Made by a program: the position numbers and the translations under genes
The notes under the pieces: generated by a model
Databases searched by the model: none
Told to the model about the DNA's origin: nothing
Seen by the model: only the letters and a program-made list of their open reading frames with translations
Part shown: positions 1-5,977 of the stretch, in pieces
How positions within the stretch are numbered: position 1 is the stretch's first letter
How the letters are laid out: every line of letters begins with the position of its first letter
Source of the DNA: an uncultured bacterium
GTDB lineage: Bacteria > Actinomycetota > Actinomycetes > S36-B12
Length of the DNA: 7,122 nucleotides
Direction: 5' to 3'
Assembly (NCBI GenBank): GCA_903940375.1
Contig: CAJAKT010000105.1
Location: forward strand, 1 to 7,122

Positions 1-85
1 CCGCGACCTCCTGAGCAAGCGCCGGGTACGAGCGACCGGCAAGCAGCACGAGGCGCTTCTGATTGGGAACCAACATCTGTGACAC
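1..85 (-). CDS. prs: Ribose-phosphate pyrophosphokinase (PRPP synthetase), N-terminal fragment
   Basis: Only the first 28 codons are inside the window; the gene continues past the left edge. The reading starts MSQMLVPNQKRLVLLAGRSY and goes on PALAQEVA, which matches the conserved N-terminus of bacterial PRPP synthetases (K-x-L-x-L-x-x-G-R-x-x-P-x-L-A-x-x-V/I-A). By family knowledge the enzyme transfers pyrophosphate from ATP to ribose 5-phosphate in the cytoplasm, giving PRPP for nucleotide, His and Trp synthesis. I chose the GTG start at 85-83 because AGGAG lies 6 nt upstream; the in-frame ATG at 76-74 would be 15 nt from it. It begins 9 nt after the glmU stop codon. glmU followed by prs is a common actinobacterial order, which supports the call although no catalytic residue is visible. 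Confidence 0.85.
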   Translation of the reverse strand, partial: MSQMLVPNQKRLVLLAGRSYPALAQEVA

Positions 86-91
86 CGGGGG

Positions 92-97
92 CTCCTA
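92..97 (-). promoter_or_regulatory. prs ribosome binding site fused with glmU stop codon
   Basis: On the minus strand these six bases read TAGGAG. The TAG is the stop codon of glmU and the AGGAG part is the Shine-Dalgarno for the GTG start of prs, 6 nt downstream. Ribosomes finishing glmU would therefore be placed directly on the prs start region, so translational coupling is likely (inference). The site also decides the prs start in favour of GTG at 85. Confidence 0.7.
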
Positions 98-1564
98 CGC
101 TGGTTGGGACGGACTGTCGCTGGCTGAATCCTGCACGGCTCGCTCCGCGGCCTCGGCGGCGGGTGAACCCGGCCGACGACGCTGGACCCAGCCGTCGATG
201 TTGCGCTGACGCGCGCGGCCGACGGCCATCGCGCCAGGTGGGACATCGTCGGTGATGACCGAGCCGGCGGCGGTGTACGCACCGTCGCCGACAGTCACCG
301 GCGCGACGAGCATCGTGTCGCTGCCGATCCGCACGTGGTCCCCCACCACTGTGCGGTGCTTCGCGACACCGTCGTAGTTCACGACGATCGTTGCCGCACC
401 GATGTTCGTGCCAGTGCCGACCTCCGCATCGCCGACATACGACAGGTGCGGCACCTTCGCGAAGTCGCCGATCGTGGAGTTCTTTATCTCGACGTAGGCG
501 CCGGCCCGCGTTCCCTGCCCGAGCACCGTGCCGGGTCGCAGGAAGGTGAACGGGCCCACGCGAGCGCCGTCGCCGATAACCGCGAGCTCGGCCCACGTGT
601 GGATGACCTCAGCGCCCGCACCGACCTCGCAGGAGACCAGAGTCGTGCCGGGCCCGACGATCGCGCCAGAGGCGACCGAGGTCGGCCCCCGCAGGGTCAC
701 CTGGGGCCGAATGATGACGTCGGGCTCGAGTTCAACATCGACATCGAGCCAGGTGGACGCGGGATCGAGGATCGAGACGCCTGCGCGCATCCAGCTGGCG
801 TTGATCCGGTCGCGGAGGATGGCTGCCGCCTGGGCGAGCTGCACGCGGTCGTTGACGCCGAGGATCTCGTCGGAGTCGTCGCAGACACTCGCCGCCACGT
901 GGTCGCCGCTCGACCGCATCAGGCCGATCACGTCGGTGAGGTACTCCTCGCCCTGCGCGTTGTCGGTGTCGAGGCGGGTCAGGGAGTCAGCGAGGCGAGC
1001 TCCGTCGAACGCATACATGCCCGAATTGATCTCGTTGATGGTGCGCTGCTCGTCCGAGACGTCCTTGTCCTCGACGATCGCGGTGACGAAGCCGTCGCTG
1101 CCGCGCACAATGCGTCCGTAGCCGGACGGATCAGTCAGGCGGGCCGTCAGGACCGTGGCCTTCGCGCTCGTGGAATCGTGCTCGAGCAGCAGGCCGACGA
1201 GCGTGCGGCCGGTGAGCAGCGGGGTGTCGCCCGTGAGCACCACCACCGGTCCGTCAACGACCGGGATGCCCCGCTCGGCGAGATCGGCCAGCGCGATACC
1301 GACGGCGTGCCCCGTGCCGTTCTGCTCGGCCTGGACGACCGTGATGGCCCAGGGCGCGACTTCCTCGATGTGCGCGCAGACGGCGTCGCGCCCGTGTCCG
1401 ACGACAACGACCAGGTGATGGGGCTCCAGGGTCGAGGCGGCCTCGATGACATGGCCGAGGAGGGTCCGACCAGCCACGGGGTGCAGCACCTTGGGGGTAG
1501 CGGACTTCATCCGCTTGCCCTCGCCAGCCGCGAGGATCACGACAACGGACGGACGTGTGGTCAC
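95..1564 (-). CDS. glmU: Bifunctional GlmU: GlcNAc-1-phosphate uridyltransferase / glucosamine-1-phosphate N-acetyltransferase
   Basis: The 489-residue protein makes UDP-GlcNAc for peptidoglycan in two cytoplasmic steps: acetyl-CoA-dependent acetylation of GlcN-1-P, then uridylyl transfer from UTP. The N-terminal pyrophosphorylase domain (about 1-235) has LAAGEGKRM at 11-19 with R18, then K25, NGTGHAV at 82-88, and D113 and N238 as the expected metal ligands. The C-terminal left-handed beta-helix (about 265-450) shows hexapeptide repeats and the acetyltransferase residues R343, K361, H373 (in VPHLSYVGDAEVG, the expected catalytic His), Y376 and N396. Residues from about 460 form a polar, probably disordered tail, as in actinobacterial homologues. 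The GTG start has GAGGA 6 nt upstream; an ATG overlapping it at 1566 is in another frame. A candidate promoter lies at 1626-1655, and prs follows at once. Confidence 0.97.
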   Translation of the reverse strand: MTTRPSVVVILAAGEGKRMKSATPKVLHPVAGRTLLGHVIEAASTLEPHHLVVVVGHGRDAVCAHIEEVAPWAITVVQAEQNGTGHAVGIALADLAERGIPVVDGPVVVLTGDTPLLTGRTLVGLLLEHDSTSAKATVLTARLTDPSGYGRIVRGSDGFVTAIVEDKDVSDEQRTINEINSGMYAFDGARLADSLTRLDTDNAQGEEYLTDVIGLMRSSGDHVAASVCDDSDEILGVNDRVQLAQAAAILRDRINASWMRAGVSILDPASTWLDVDVELEPDVIIRPQVTLRGPTSVASGAIVGPGTTLVSCEVGAGAEVIHTWAELAVIGDGARVGPFTFLRPGTVLGQGTRAGAYVEIKNSTIGDFAKVPHLSYVGDAEVGTGTNIGAATIVVNYDGVAKHRTVVGDHVRIGSDTMLVAPVTVGDGAYTAAGSVITDDVPPGAMAVGRARQRNIDGWVQRRRPGSPAAEAAERAVQDSASDSPSQPA

Positions 1565-1570
1565 ATCGGA

Positions 1571-1575
1571 TCCTC
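1571..1575 (-). promoter_or_regulatory. glmU ribosome binding site
   Basis: The minus strand reads GAGGA, 6 nt before the GTG at 1564-1562. This supports the GTG start over the out-of-frame ATG at 1566-1564. Confidence 0.7.
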
Positions 1576-1586
1576 AGTCGAATCGG

Positions 1587-1603
1587 GCAGGAAGTCGTCC
1601 TGC
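1587..1603 (-). other. Small hairpin in the glmU leader
   Basis: GCAGGA (1587-1592) and TCCTGC (1598-1603) form a perfect 6-bp stem around a 5-nt loop. On the minus strand it falls after the beta-helix gene and within the predicted glmU 5' leader, just upstream of the ribosome binding site. There is no T-tract after it, so it is not a typical intrinsic terminator. It could be a leader structure or chance. Confidence 0.3.
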
Positions 1604-1625
1604 TGCGGCCGGGGAAGGCATGTTC

Positions 1626-1655
1626 ACCCTATCGACCACGACCGAGGGGAGTCCA
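1626..1655 (-). promoter_or_regulatory. Candidate housekeeping-type promoter for glmU
   Basis: The minus strand has a -35-like TGGACT (1655-1650) and a -10-like TAGGGT (1631-1626) separated by 18 nt. TGGACT differs from TTGACT at one base, and TAGGGT has the key first T, second A and last T of the -10 element. Transcription would start near 1619 and give a leader of about 55 nt ending at the glmU GTG. This would let glmU-prs be expressed independently of the beta-helix gene upstream. It rests on motif reading only. Confidence 0.4.
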
Positions 1656-1671
1656 CGGAGTGCTGCTCCGC

Positions 1672-3282
1672 TCATCCGGCGTACGCACCGGGGGCCGAGC
1701 GGGCCCCCCGGGCCGCCCCCGCCCGGTCCCGCGGCACGGTGTTCGCCGTCGACCCGGCTGGGGTGCCAGCCGGCGCATCGACCCATCCGAAGGCAGGAAT
1801 CGCGGCGGTCCGGGTAGCCAGGGCGGCAGCCGACGACGGCGTCAGGGCGTAGTTACCTGAATCCGGATCGACGAGTTCGGGCCGCATGGTGTTGACCTCG
1901 TTGTCAGCCCGGTACTGGCTCTCATTGCAGGTGGGGTCCGCGGCGCGGCAGCCGGCGTCCTCCCCGCCCAGCCCGCTCGCGTGATCGGCAGGGCCGTCCC
2001 AGATCACGTTGCCCACGATGCGCAGGTCATCGTCGAAGCGGGTCGGCACCGCGACGTTCGAGCCGTCCTGCGACGAGCCGGTGTACGGAGCCGCGACGGC
2101 AATCTGCATCCAGGCGCTCTCGACGCCCGGCGGGTTGAGGATGAGGTTGTCGTACACGAACACGTGACGGTTCGGGATGCGCACGTAGTTCTCGCCGTCG
2201 TCGACACGCGTCGTGCCCCAACCGCCGCGAGCTAGATAGGTGGCGCAACGGTCGCGGCCCTCGTCTCCCGGTACGCCATCGCACGACCGGTGACCCGCGA
2301 CGAACTCGAGCAGGTGGTCGCGCGTCCCGATCCGGTACATCGTGTTGTAGGCGATCAGCACGTTGTAGCCGCCGTTGACCCCGAATCCCGCCCCCTCGAC
2401 GTCGTGCACGACATTGTTCGTGATGGTGATGCCATACGCCTCGTACTGCAGCCATGGTCGTGACATGAACTGGAATCCCGTGCCCTGACCTGCCGTGAAG
2501 CCACCCGTGCCGCAGTCATGAAACTCGTTGCCGGACACGCGCAGGTACGCGGAGCCACCCTTCGCGTATGCGCACCAGTCACCTGCGTCATGGATCCGGT
2601 TCGCGAGCATCGCCCCGTGCTGCACCGCGACGAAGTCGACCGCGTTGTCCGATGCTCCCGAGATGTCATTGGACTCGAGGAACACGTACTGCGACTGATT
2701 GATCTTGACCAGGTCACCGATATCGCCGCTCTCGCGCGGAGCACCTCGCACGGTGTTGCCGCGCAGCAGGAAGTGGTCGCACCTCTCGCAGTGCACGGCG
2801 TCACCGAGGCGCGAGGAGAACGTGAGCCCGACGAGGTAGAGGTAGCGCGTGTCGTAGATGTTCACGGCCGGCAGCGTGACCGTGCCCACTCCGTCAGCCG
2901 ACTGGATCAGGATCGGGAACCGCGCGGTGCCGTAACGAGACTCGAAGTAGTTAGGCACCGCCGTCGGCGCGAGCGAGCCGCGCGTGATCATGATCCGGTA
3001 GCCCGTGCGGGTCAGGGTCCTGCCCTGCGGAATGCGCTGCCACGCAGCATCGAGCGTCCGCAACGCCTGGCGGCGTGATGCGCCGCTGCGGCCGTCGCTG
3101 CCCGACCGTGGATCGACCCAGATCGTCTTCAGCACCGGACGCCCGATCACATACGGGGAGTCGACCGGTGGCAGGGCACGTGGGGCCGCGGCAGCCGGGG
3201 GTGCAGAGGCAAACGAGGCAAGAAGAACGGCCAGCACGACCAGAATCAGCGCGTGAAGCTCCCGGGGATGGAATCGAACCAT
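1672..3282 (-). CDS. Secreted right-handed parallel beta-helix repeat protein
   Basis: From the ATG at 3282 the product is 536 residues. The n-region carries R3 and R7, the hydrophobic core is about 11-27 and an Ala-rich cleavage zone ends near residue 33, so it is probably exported by Sec. The mature part opens with IWVDPRSGSDGRSG (about 54-67), a form typical of secreted beta-helix proteins and polysaccharide lyases. From about 140 to 430, coils recur with an Asn ladder: N176, N205, N228, N252, N289/N290, N313, N379 and N425, each followed by a hydrophobic strand such as NTVRG or NVVHD. The end RDRAGAARGARSAPGAYAG resembles the usual D-x-x-G-x-x-R...D-x-G-A-Y-E ending. It has paired cysteines (C165/C168, C334/C346, C445/C452). 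A carbohydrate-binding or lyase role is plausible, but I see no definite catalytic set. The ATG lies inside tRNA-Gln and has no Shine-Dalgarno, so the exact start is uncertain. Confidence 0.85.
   Translation of the reverse strand: MVRFHPRELHALILVVLAVLLASFASAPPAAAAPRALPPVDSPYVIGRPVLKTIWVDPRSGSDGRSGASRRQALRTLDAAWQRIPQGRTLTRTGYRIMITRGSLAPTAVPNYFESRYGTARFPILIQSADGVGTVTLPAVNIYDTRYLYLVGLTFSSRLGDAVHCERCDHFLLRGNTVRGAPRESGDIGDLVKINQSQYVFLESNDISGASDNAVDFVAVQHGAMLANRIHDAGDWCAYAKGGSAYLRVSGNEFHDCGTGGFTAGQGTGFQFMSRPWLQYEAYGITITNNVVHDVEGAGFGVNGGYNVLIAYNTMYRIGTRDHLLEFVAGHRSCDGVPGDEGRDRCATYLARGGWGTTRVDDGENYVRIPNRHVFVYDNLILNPPGVESAWMQIAVAAPYTGSSQDGSNVAVPTRFDDDLRIVGNVIWDGPADHASGLGGEDAGCRAADPTCNESQYRADNEVNTMRPELVDPDSGNYALTPSSAAALATRTAAIPAFGWVDAPAGTPAGSTANTVPRDRAGAARGARSAPGAYAG
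1690..1708 (-). repeat. GC-only inverted repeat at the 3' end of the beta-helix gene
   Basis: GGGGGCC (1690-1696) pairs with GGCCCCC (1702-1708) across a 5-nt loop: a 7-bp pure G/C stem about 15 bp before the stop codon. It encodes part of the A-R-S-A-P-G tail, so the bias may simply be codon choice. No T-tract follows. It could stabilise the 3' end of the mRNA or slow polymerase (inference). Confidence 0.3.
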
Positions 3283-3329
3283 CGTTGACGGATTCAAAGT
3301 CCGCTGTCCTGCCGCTAGACGACCCGGGA
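3259..3329 (-). tRNA. tRNA-Gln (anticodon TTG)
   Basis: The 71-nt minus-strand sequence folds into a full cloverleaf. The acceptor stem is TCCCGGG/CCCGGGA (7 bp, ends at 3329 and 3260), followed by discriminator G at 3259. The D stem is GTC/GAC with loop TAGCGGCAG. The anticodon arm is GCGGA-CTTTGAA-TCCGT, giving anticodon TTG (Gln, reads CAA and probably CAG). The T arm is GATGG-TTCGATT-CCATC. The 3' CCA is not encoded: CTT follows the discriminator, so CCA must be added enzymatically. tRNA-Gln upstream of glmU is a familiar actinobacterial arrangement. Its 3' part overlaps the putative beta-helix start by 24 nt. A loose promoter-like pair upstream (TTGGGC and TATTCA, about 20 nt apart) is too weak to call. 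Confidence 0.95.
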
Positions 3330-3373
3330 ATGCGTGAGGGAATAGCGGCTGAATACTCCCACCTGACCGTCGA

Positions 3374-3399
3374 CCGCCCAACTATTGCCCCACGGGCGG
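3374..3399 (-). repeat. Inverted repeat between the kinase gene and tRNA-Gln
   Basis: CCGCCC (3374-3379) and GGGCGG (3394-3399) can form a 6-bp stem around 14 nt. It lies after the kinase stop codon and about 45 bp before the tRNA 5' end. It could be part of a terminator for the two-component operon or lie in the tRNA promoter region. The long loop and lack of a T-tract make either role uncertain. Confidence 0.25.
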
Positions 3400-3440
3400 C
3401 CCCTAGAGCGGATGACGGCTACCGAGGTTCCGCGCAATCC

Positions 3441-5147
3441 TCACCGGATGCGGACGAACAGTTCCGCGCCCTGTGAAGTGTGCTCAAGAGCCCAGTCACC
3501 GGGGGCCACCCGATCCAGCCACTGCGTACCCAGGCCCGAGCTCACGTTGCGCGGGACGGCCGCGCCGTCATCACAGACTCGGAGAGCAAGGCCATCGGAC
3601 TCGCATCGACCGGCGATGGTGACGTGCCCGGCATCGCCGTGCCGAGCAGAGTTTGCCAGCCCTTCCTCGATGACCCTGGCAGCCAGCGACCACTGGTCAT
3701 CTCGACAGGCGGACTCGTCGGGCAGATCGATATCAATCTCGAGGATGCCCCTCCACGCTTCGACGACAGTGTCGATTCGCTCCCTGCCTCGCACCTGGCC
3801 GCCCCATGGAGGCGCGTACGCATCGAGAGCCTCAAGCTGATCCAGTCGTGCGCGAGTCTGGTGGCGGACTACCTCCATCGTGGCTATGTCGTTGGTAGCT
3901 GCGGCTTCCGCTGCCTGCATGGCGATCGCGGAGAGCTCGGACTGGACCGAATGGTGCACGAAGGCGCTCAGCCGCTGGGCATCACGATGGGAGCGACCAC
4001 CCTGCTGTCGCAGAAGTGCGACCTCGTCGTCGATCCGGGCCTGCAGGGCCATGAGCACCTGCTCTCGTTCGCGAACGGCCTCGAAGGCCATCGCAATGAA
4101 CACGGTCGTGATCGGGGTCTGCAGCGCGACGATGATCTGGCCCGCAGGGTCCTCCGGGAGCCCGAGCAGCACCTGGCCGATCCAGTAGTCCATCAACAGG
4201 AGGACAGGCGGCAGGAGCACAAGGGTCACGACGGCAATGACCGGCGCGCGTCGCGGCATGGCCCTGGCCAACGATGTGGAAGCCCAGAGAATCAGCCCGG
4301 TGACGATGAGGTAGCGGACGGTGTAGGCGCCACCGTCGACAAGACCGGAGCGAACAACAGATCCGATGCCAACGACGACGAGGAAGAAACCGAGGGTCTC
4401 CCAAATCGGCAGACGCCATCGCTCAATGGTGTCGACGAACAGGGACCCAAGCCGGATGGGTTCGTCCGCTGGCAGGGTCTCCTGCCACATGGCACGTGCC
4501 GCTGGCCGCAGATTCACGTCGATGGCATCCGTGAGCAGCGCGGCGGCCTCCTGCATGTCCCGCCGAGTGGCGCCGTCAGCGAGCCGACTGTTCGCCGCCT
4601 GCAGCGCGGTGTCGAGATCCCGCTTCATCGCCGTCCAGGCCTCAAGCACTGAGGGCTCGATGTCCTCACCTTCATGGGCGGCCGTTCCTATCAGGATCGC
4701 GCGGTCGCGCAGCAGCCGATACTGCGCGCGGAAGTCGGCTCTCCAGGCCAACGTCGCGCCGATCAACGCAACCCCGATTACACTGATCACTGCGGAATTC
4801 AGGGTGCGGCTGACCACGTCCGAGGTGGAGATCCCACTGACCCCGAGTAACCCGGCTCCCACTTCTAGGACGAAGCCGCGAATCGCCCCGGCCATCGCTA
4901 GGGCCAGGAACACCGTCACGCTGCCCGGGCTGGGACTGGCATGCCGGACCCCGACGATGATGAGGGCGAAGGCCGCTTGCGATGCCGCTACGGCCGTCGC
5001 CCATTGCCACGAGACCGAGCCAAAGCCCGCCGGCCCCGGGACCAGGACGAGGGAACTGAACGCGCCGATCACCGTGGCCCACATCAGCGCCCTGCTCGAT
5101 AGCGCCAGCGGAGACAGCCACGTGGCTGCCCATGACCGCGTTCTCAC
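3441..5147 (-). CDS. Polytopic sensor histidine kinase (NarL/DesK-like, HisKA_3-type)
   Basis: The 568-residue protein has about eight predicted membrane segments in two blocks: roughly 20-37, 49-67, 74-93 and 116-134, then 249-265, 278-293, 302-320 and 335-357. A hydrophilic stretch of about 115 residues lies between the blocks, probably cytoplasmic. A helical linker (358-390) leads to the H-box FVHHSVQSELSAIAM (396-410). Aligned to the family form LHDSVQxxL, H398 is the phospho-acceptor and Q402 is kept, but H399 replaces the usual Asp/Glu. The C-terminal HATPase domain has an N-box with E493, E494 and N499, a G1 box VCDDGAAVP (524-532) and a G2 box SSGLG (536-540). The GTG start overlaps the response regulator stop codon (GTGA), so the two form an operon and are presumably cognate partners. 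The signal sensed is unknown; the membrane-embedded input suggests an envelope or membrane cue. Confidence 0.88.
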   Translation of the reverse strand: MRTRSWAATWLSPLALSSRALMWATVIGAFSSLVLVPGPAGFGSVSWQWATAVAASQAAFALIIVGVRHASPSPGSVTVFLALAMAGAIRGFVLEVGAGLLGVSGISTSDVVSRTLNSAVISVIGVALIGATLAWRADFRAQYRLLRDRAILIGTAAHEGEDIEPSVLEAWTAMKRDLDTALQAANSRLADGATRRDMQEAAALLTDAIDVNLRPAARAMWQETLPADEPIRLGSLFVDTIERWRLPIWETLGFFLVVVGIGSVVRSGLVDGGAYTVRYLIVTGLILWASTSLARAMPRRAPVIAVVTLVLLPPVLLLMDYWIGQVLLGLPEDPAGQIIVALQTPITTVFIAMAFEAVREREQVLMALQARIDDEVALLRQQGGRSHRDAQRLSAFVHHSVQSELSAIAMQAAEAAATNDIATMEVVRHQTRARLDQLEALDAYAPPWGGQVRGRERIDTVVEAWRGILEIDIDLPDESACRDDQWSLAARVIEEGLANSARHGDAGHVTIAGRCESDGLALRVCDDGAAVPRNVSSGLGTQWLDRVAPGDWALEHTSQGAELFVRIR

Positions 5148-5788
5148 GACTCGCTCGTCTGTCCGCGCAGTTGGTGGAGGGCCTGGACCAACTGCACTCG
5201 CTGATTTCGCACGTCATGCTTCGGGATACCAAGCCGCTCACAGATGCGGGCGATCGTCTGCTCGACGGCGCTATCGCCCACACCTCGACGTTCCGCAATC
5301 TCGGCCGTCGTCGCTCCTTCTCCCACGAGCAGAAGGACCTCCATCTGCGTGTCCGTCAGTTTCACGGTTGGGCCTGCGGCCCCTGGGAAGGGCGCACGCC
5401 GCGCGAGCGGAGCATGCTCGACCACTGAGATCGTCGCTATCAGGTTGTCGATGTGCGAGAAGTCCGCCTTGCAGAGGTACAGGGAACCGATGGGCAAGGG
5501 CGGTATTCCCGGGCCTGCGAGACGCGGGTCCCGGAAGCTCGTGAGGAAGCAGATCCCGAGCGCGGGTAACGCCTTCCGGAGAGCGTGTGCCAGATCGATG
5601 CCGGTCGGGCCTGGCCCGAGGTCAAGGTCGACCAGAGCGACACTGGGCCGGCACTCAACGGCCAGGGCTAATGCCTCTCGGGCGGTCGAGGCGCTACGAA
5701 CATCCATCCCGCGTCCGGCCAGAGCGGCGGTGAGAGTCCCGAGCGCGAATGGATGATCGTCCACCACTAGGACACGCGTGCTCGCCAC
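5144..5788 (-). CDS. Response regulator with REC and LuxR-type HTH domains
   Basis: This 214-residue cytoplasmic regulator would take a phosphoryl group from the downstream kinase and bind DNA. The receiver domain (about 4-122) has all the expected residues: acidic pair D10-D11, phospho-acceptor D54 in ALVDLDLG, T83 in FLTS and K107 in LCKAD. The LuxR/NarL helix-turn-helix is at about 143-205 (KLTDTQMEVLLLVGEGATTA then EIAERRGVGDSAVEQTIARI). The length is usual for the NarL family. The first codon is GTG at 5788; no upstream in-frame start was found in the spacer and there is no clear Shine-Dalgarno, so leaderless translation is possible. Its TGA stop overlaps the kinase GTG. The upstream spacer carries three copies of a motif that may be its own operator. 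Confidence 0.93.
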   Translation of the reverse strand: MASTRVLVVDDHPFALGTLTAALAGRGMDVRSASTAREALALAVECRPSVALVDLDLGPGPTGIDLAHALRKALPALGICFLTSFRDPRLAGPGIPPLPIGSLYLCKADFSHIDNLIATISVVEHAPLARRAPFPGAAGPTVKLTDTQMEVLLLVGEGATTAEIAERRGVGDSAVEQTIARICERLGIPKHDVRNQRVQLVQALHQLRGQTSES

Positions 5789-5829
5789 GCACCGAGCATG
5801 CCTGACGTTCGGTGCGAATACGGATACGA

Positions 5830-5885
5830 CCTGAGGATATCCCCACTTTTTCGCCTCAGAATATCCGTGGGCCTGAGGAGATCCC
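5830..5885. promoter_or_regulatory. Three-copy motif in the divergent spacer, candidate operator
   Basis: Three related 14-mers lie on the plus strand: CCTGAGGATATCCC (5830-5843), CCTCAGAATATCCG (5854-5867) and CCTGAGGAGATCCC (5872-5885), consensus CCTSAGRAKATCCS. Start-to-start spacing is 24 and 18 bp. Within them CTGAGG, CCTCAG and CTGAGG alternate in orientation, so they also form inverted repeats. They sit between the response regulator and the glycine-rich gene. On the plus strand a -10-like TACCCT (5886-5891) follows the last copy directly with no good -35, the layout expected of an activator-dependent promoter. On the minus strand TATCCT and TATTCT, possible -10 elements for the regulator, overlap the copies. 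Binding by the response regulator is inference. Confidence 0.45.
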
Positions 5886-5966
5886 TACCCTCGACTCGCC
5901 AGGAATGGGGACATGCCTCAACACTGCCTCGCGAGCCCTCGTCGAATGCGCGGGCGCGATAGCGAT

Positions 5967-5971
5967 GGGGG
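5967..5971 (+). promoter_or_regulatory. Probable ribosome binding site of the glycine-rich gene
   Basis: GGGGG within GATGGGGGT ends 6 nt before the ATG at 5978. It is a weak but well-spaced Shine-Dalgarno and supports that start, which is also the codon that begins a clean signal peptide. Confidence 0.45.
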
Positions 5972-5977
5972 TCGTTC

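Noticed and set aside
74..76. ATG as the prs start
   Set aside because: It lies 15 nt from the only AGGAG, whereas the in-frame GTG at 85 has a 6-nt spacing.
1569..1578. CTGAGGATCC on the minus strand before glmU, similar to the spacer motif
   Set aside because: It contains the glmU Shine-Dalgarno GAGGA and lacks the full 14-bp pattern; a single partial copy is best taken as chance.
335..1852. Long plus-strand open frame opposite glmU
   Set aside because: It is antisense to a gene with full GlmU motifs, is Arg/Asp/Val-rich without recognisable domains, and results from high-GC codon bias.
3283..3381. Extended N-terminus of the beta-helix protein from TTG at 3381
   Set aside because: It would translate the whole tRNA and place 33 polar residues before the signal peptide.
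4366..5544. 392-codon plus-strand open frame opposite the kinase and regulator
   Set aside because: Low-complexity Ser/Arg/Ala translation, with no signal or domain; both genes on the opposite strand have clear family motifs.
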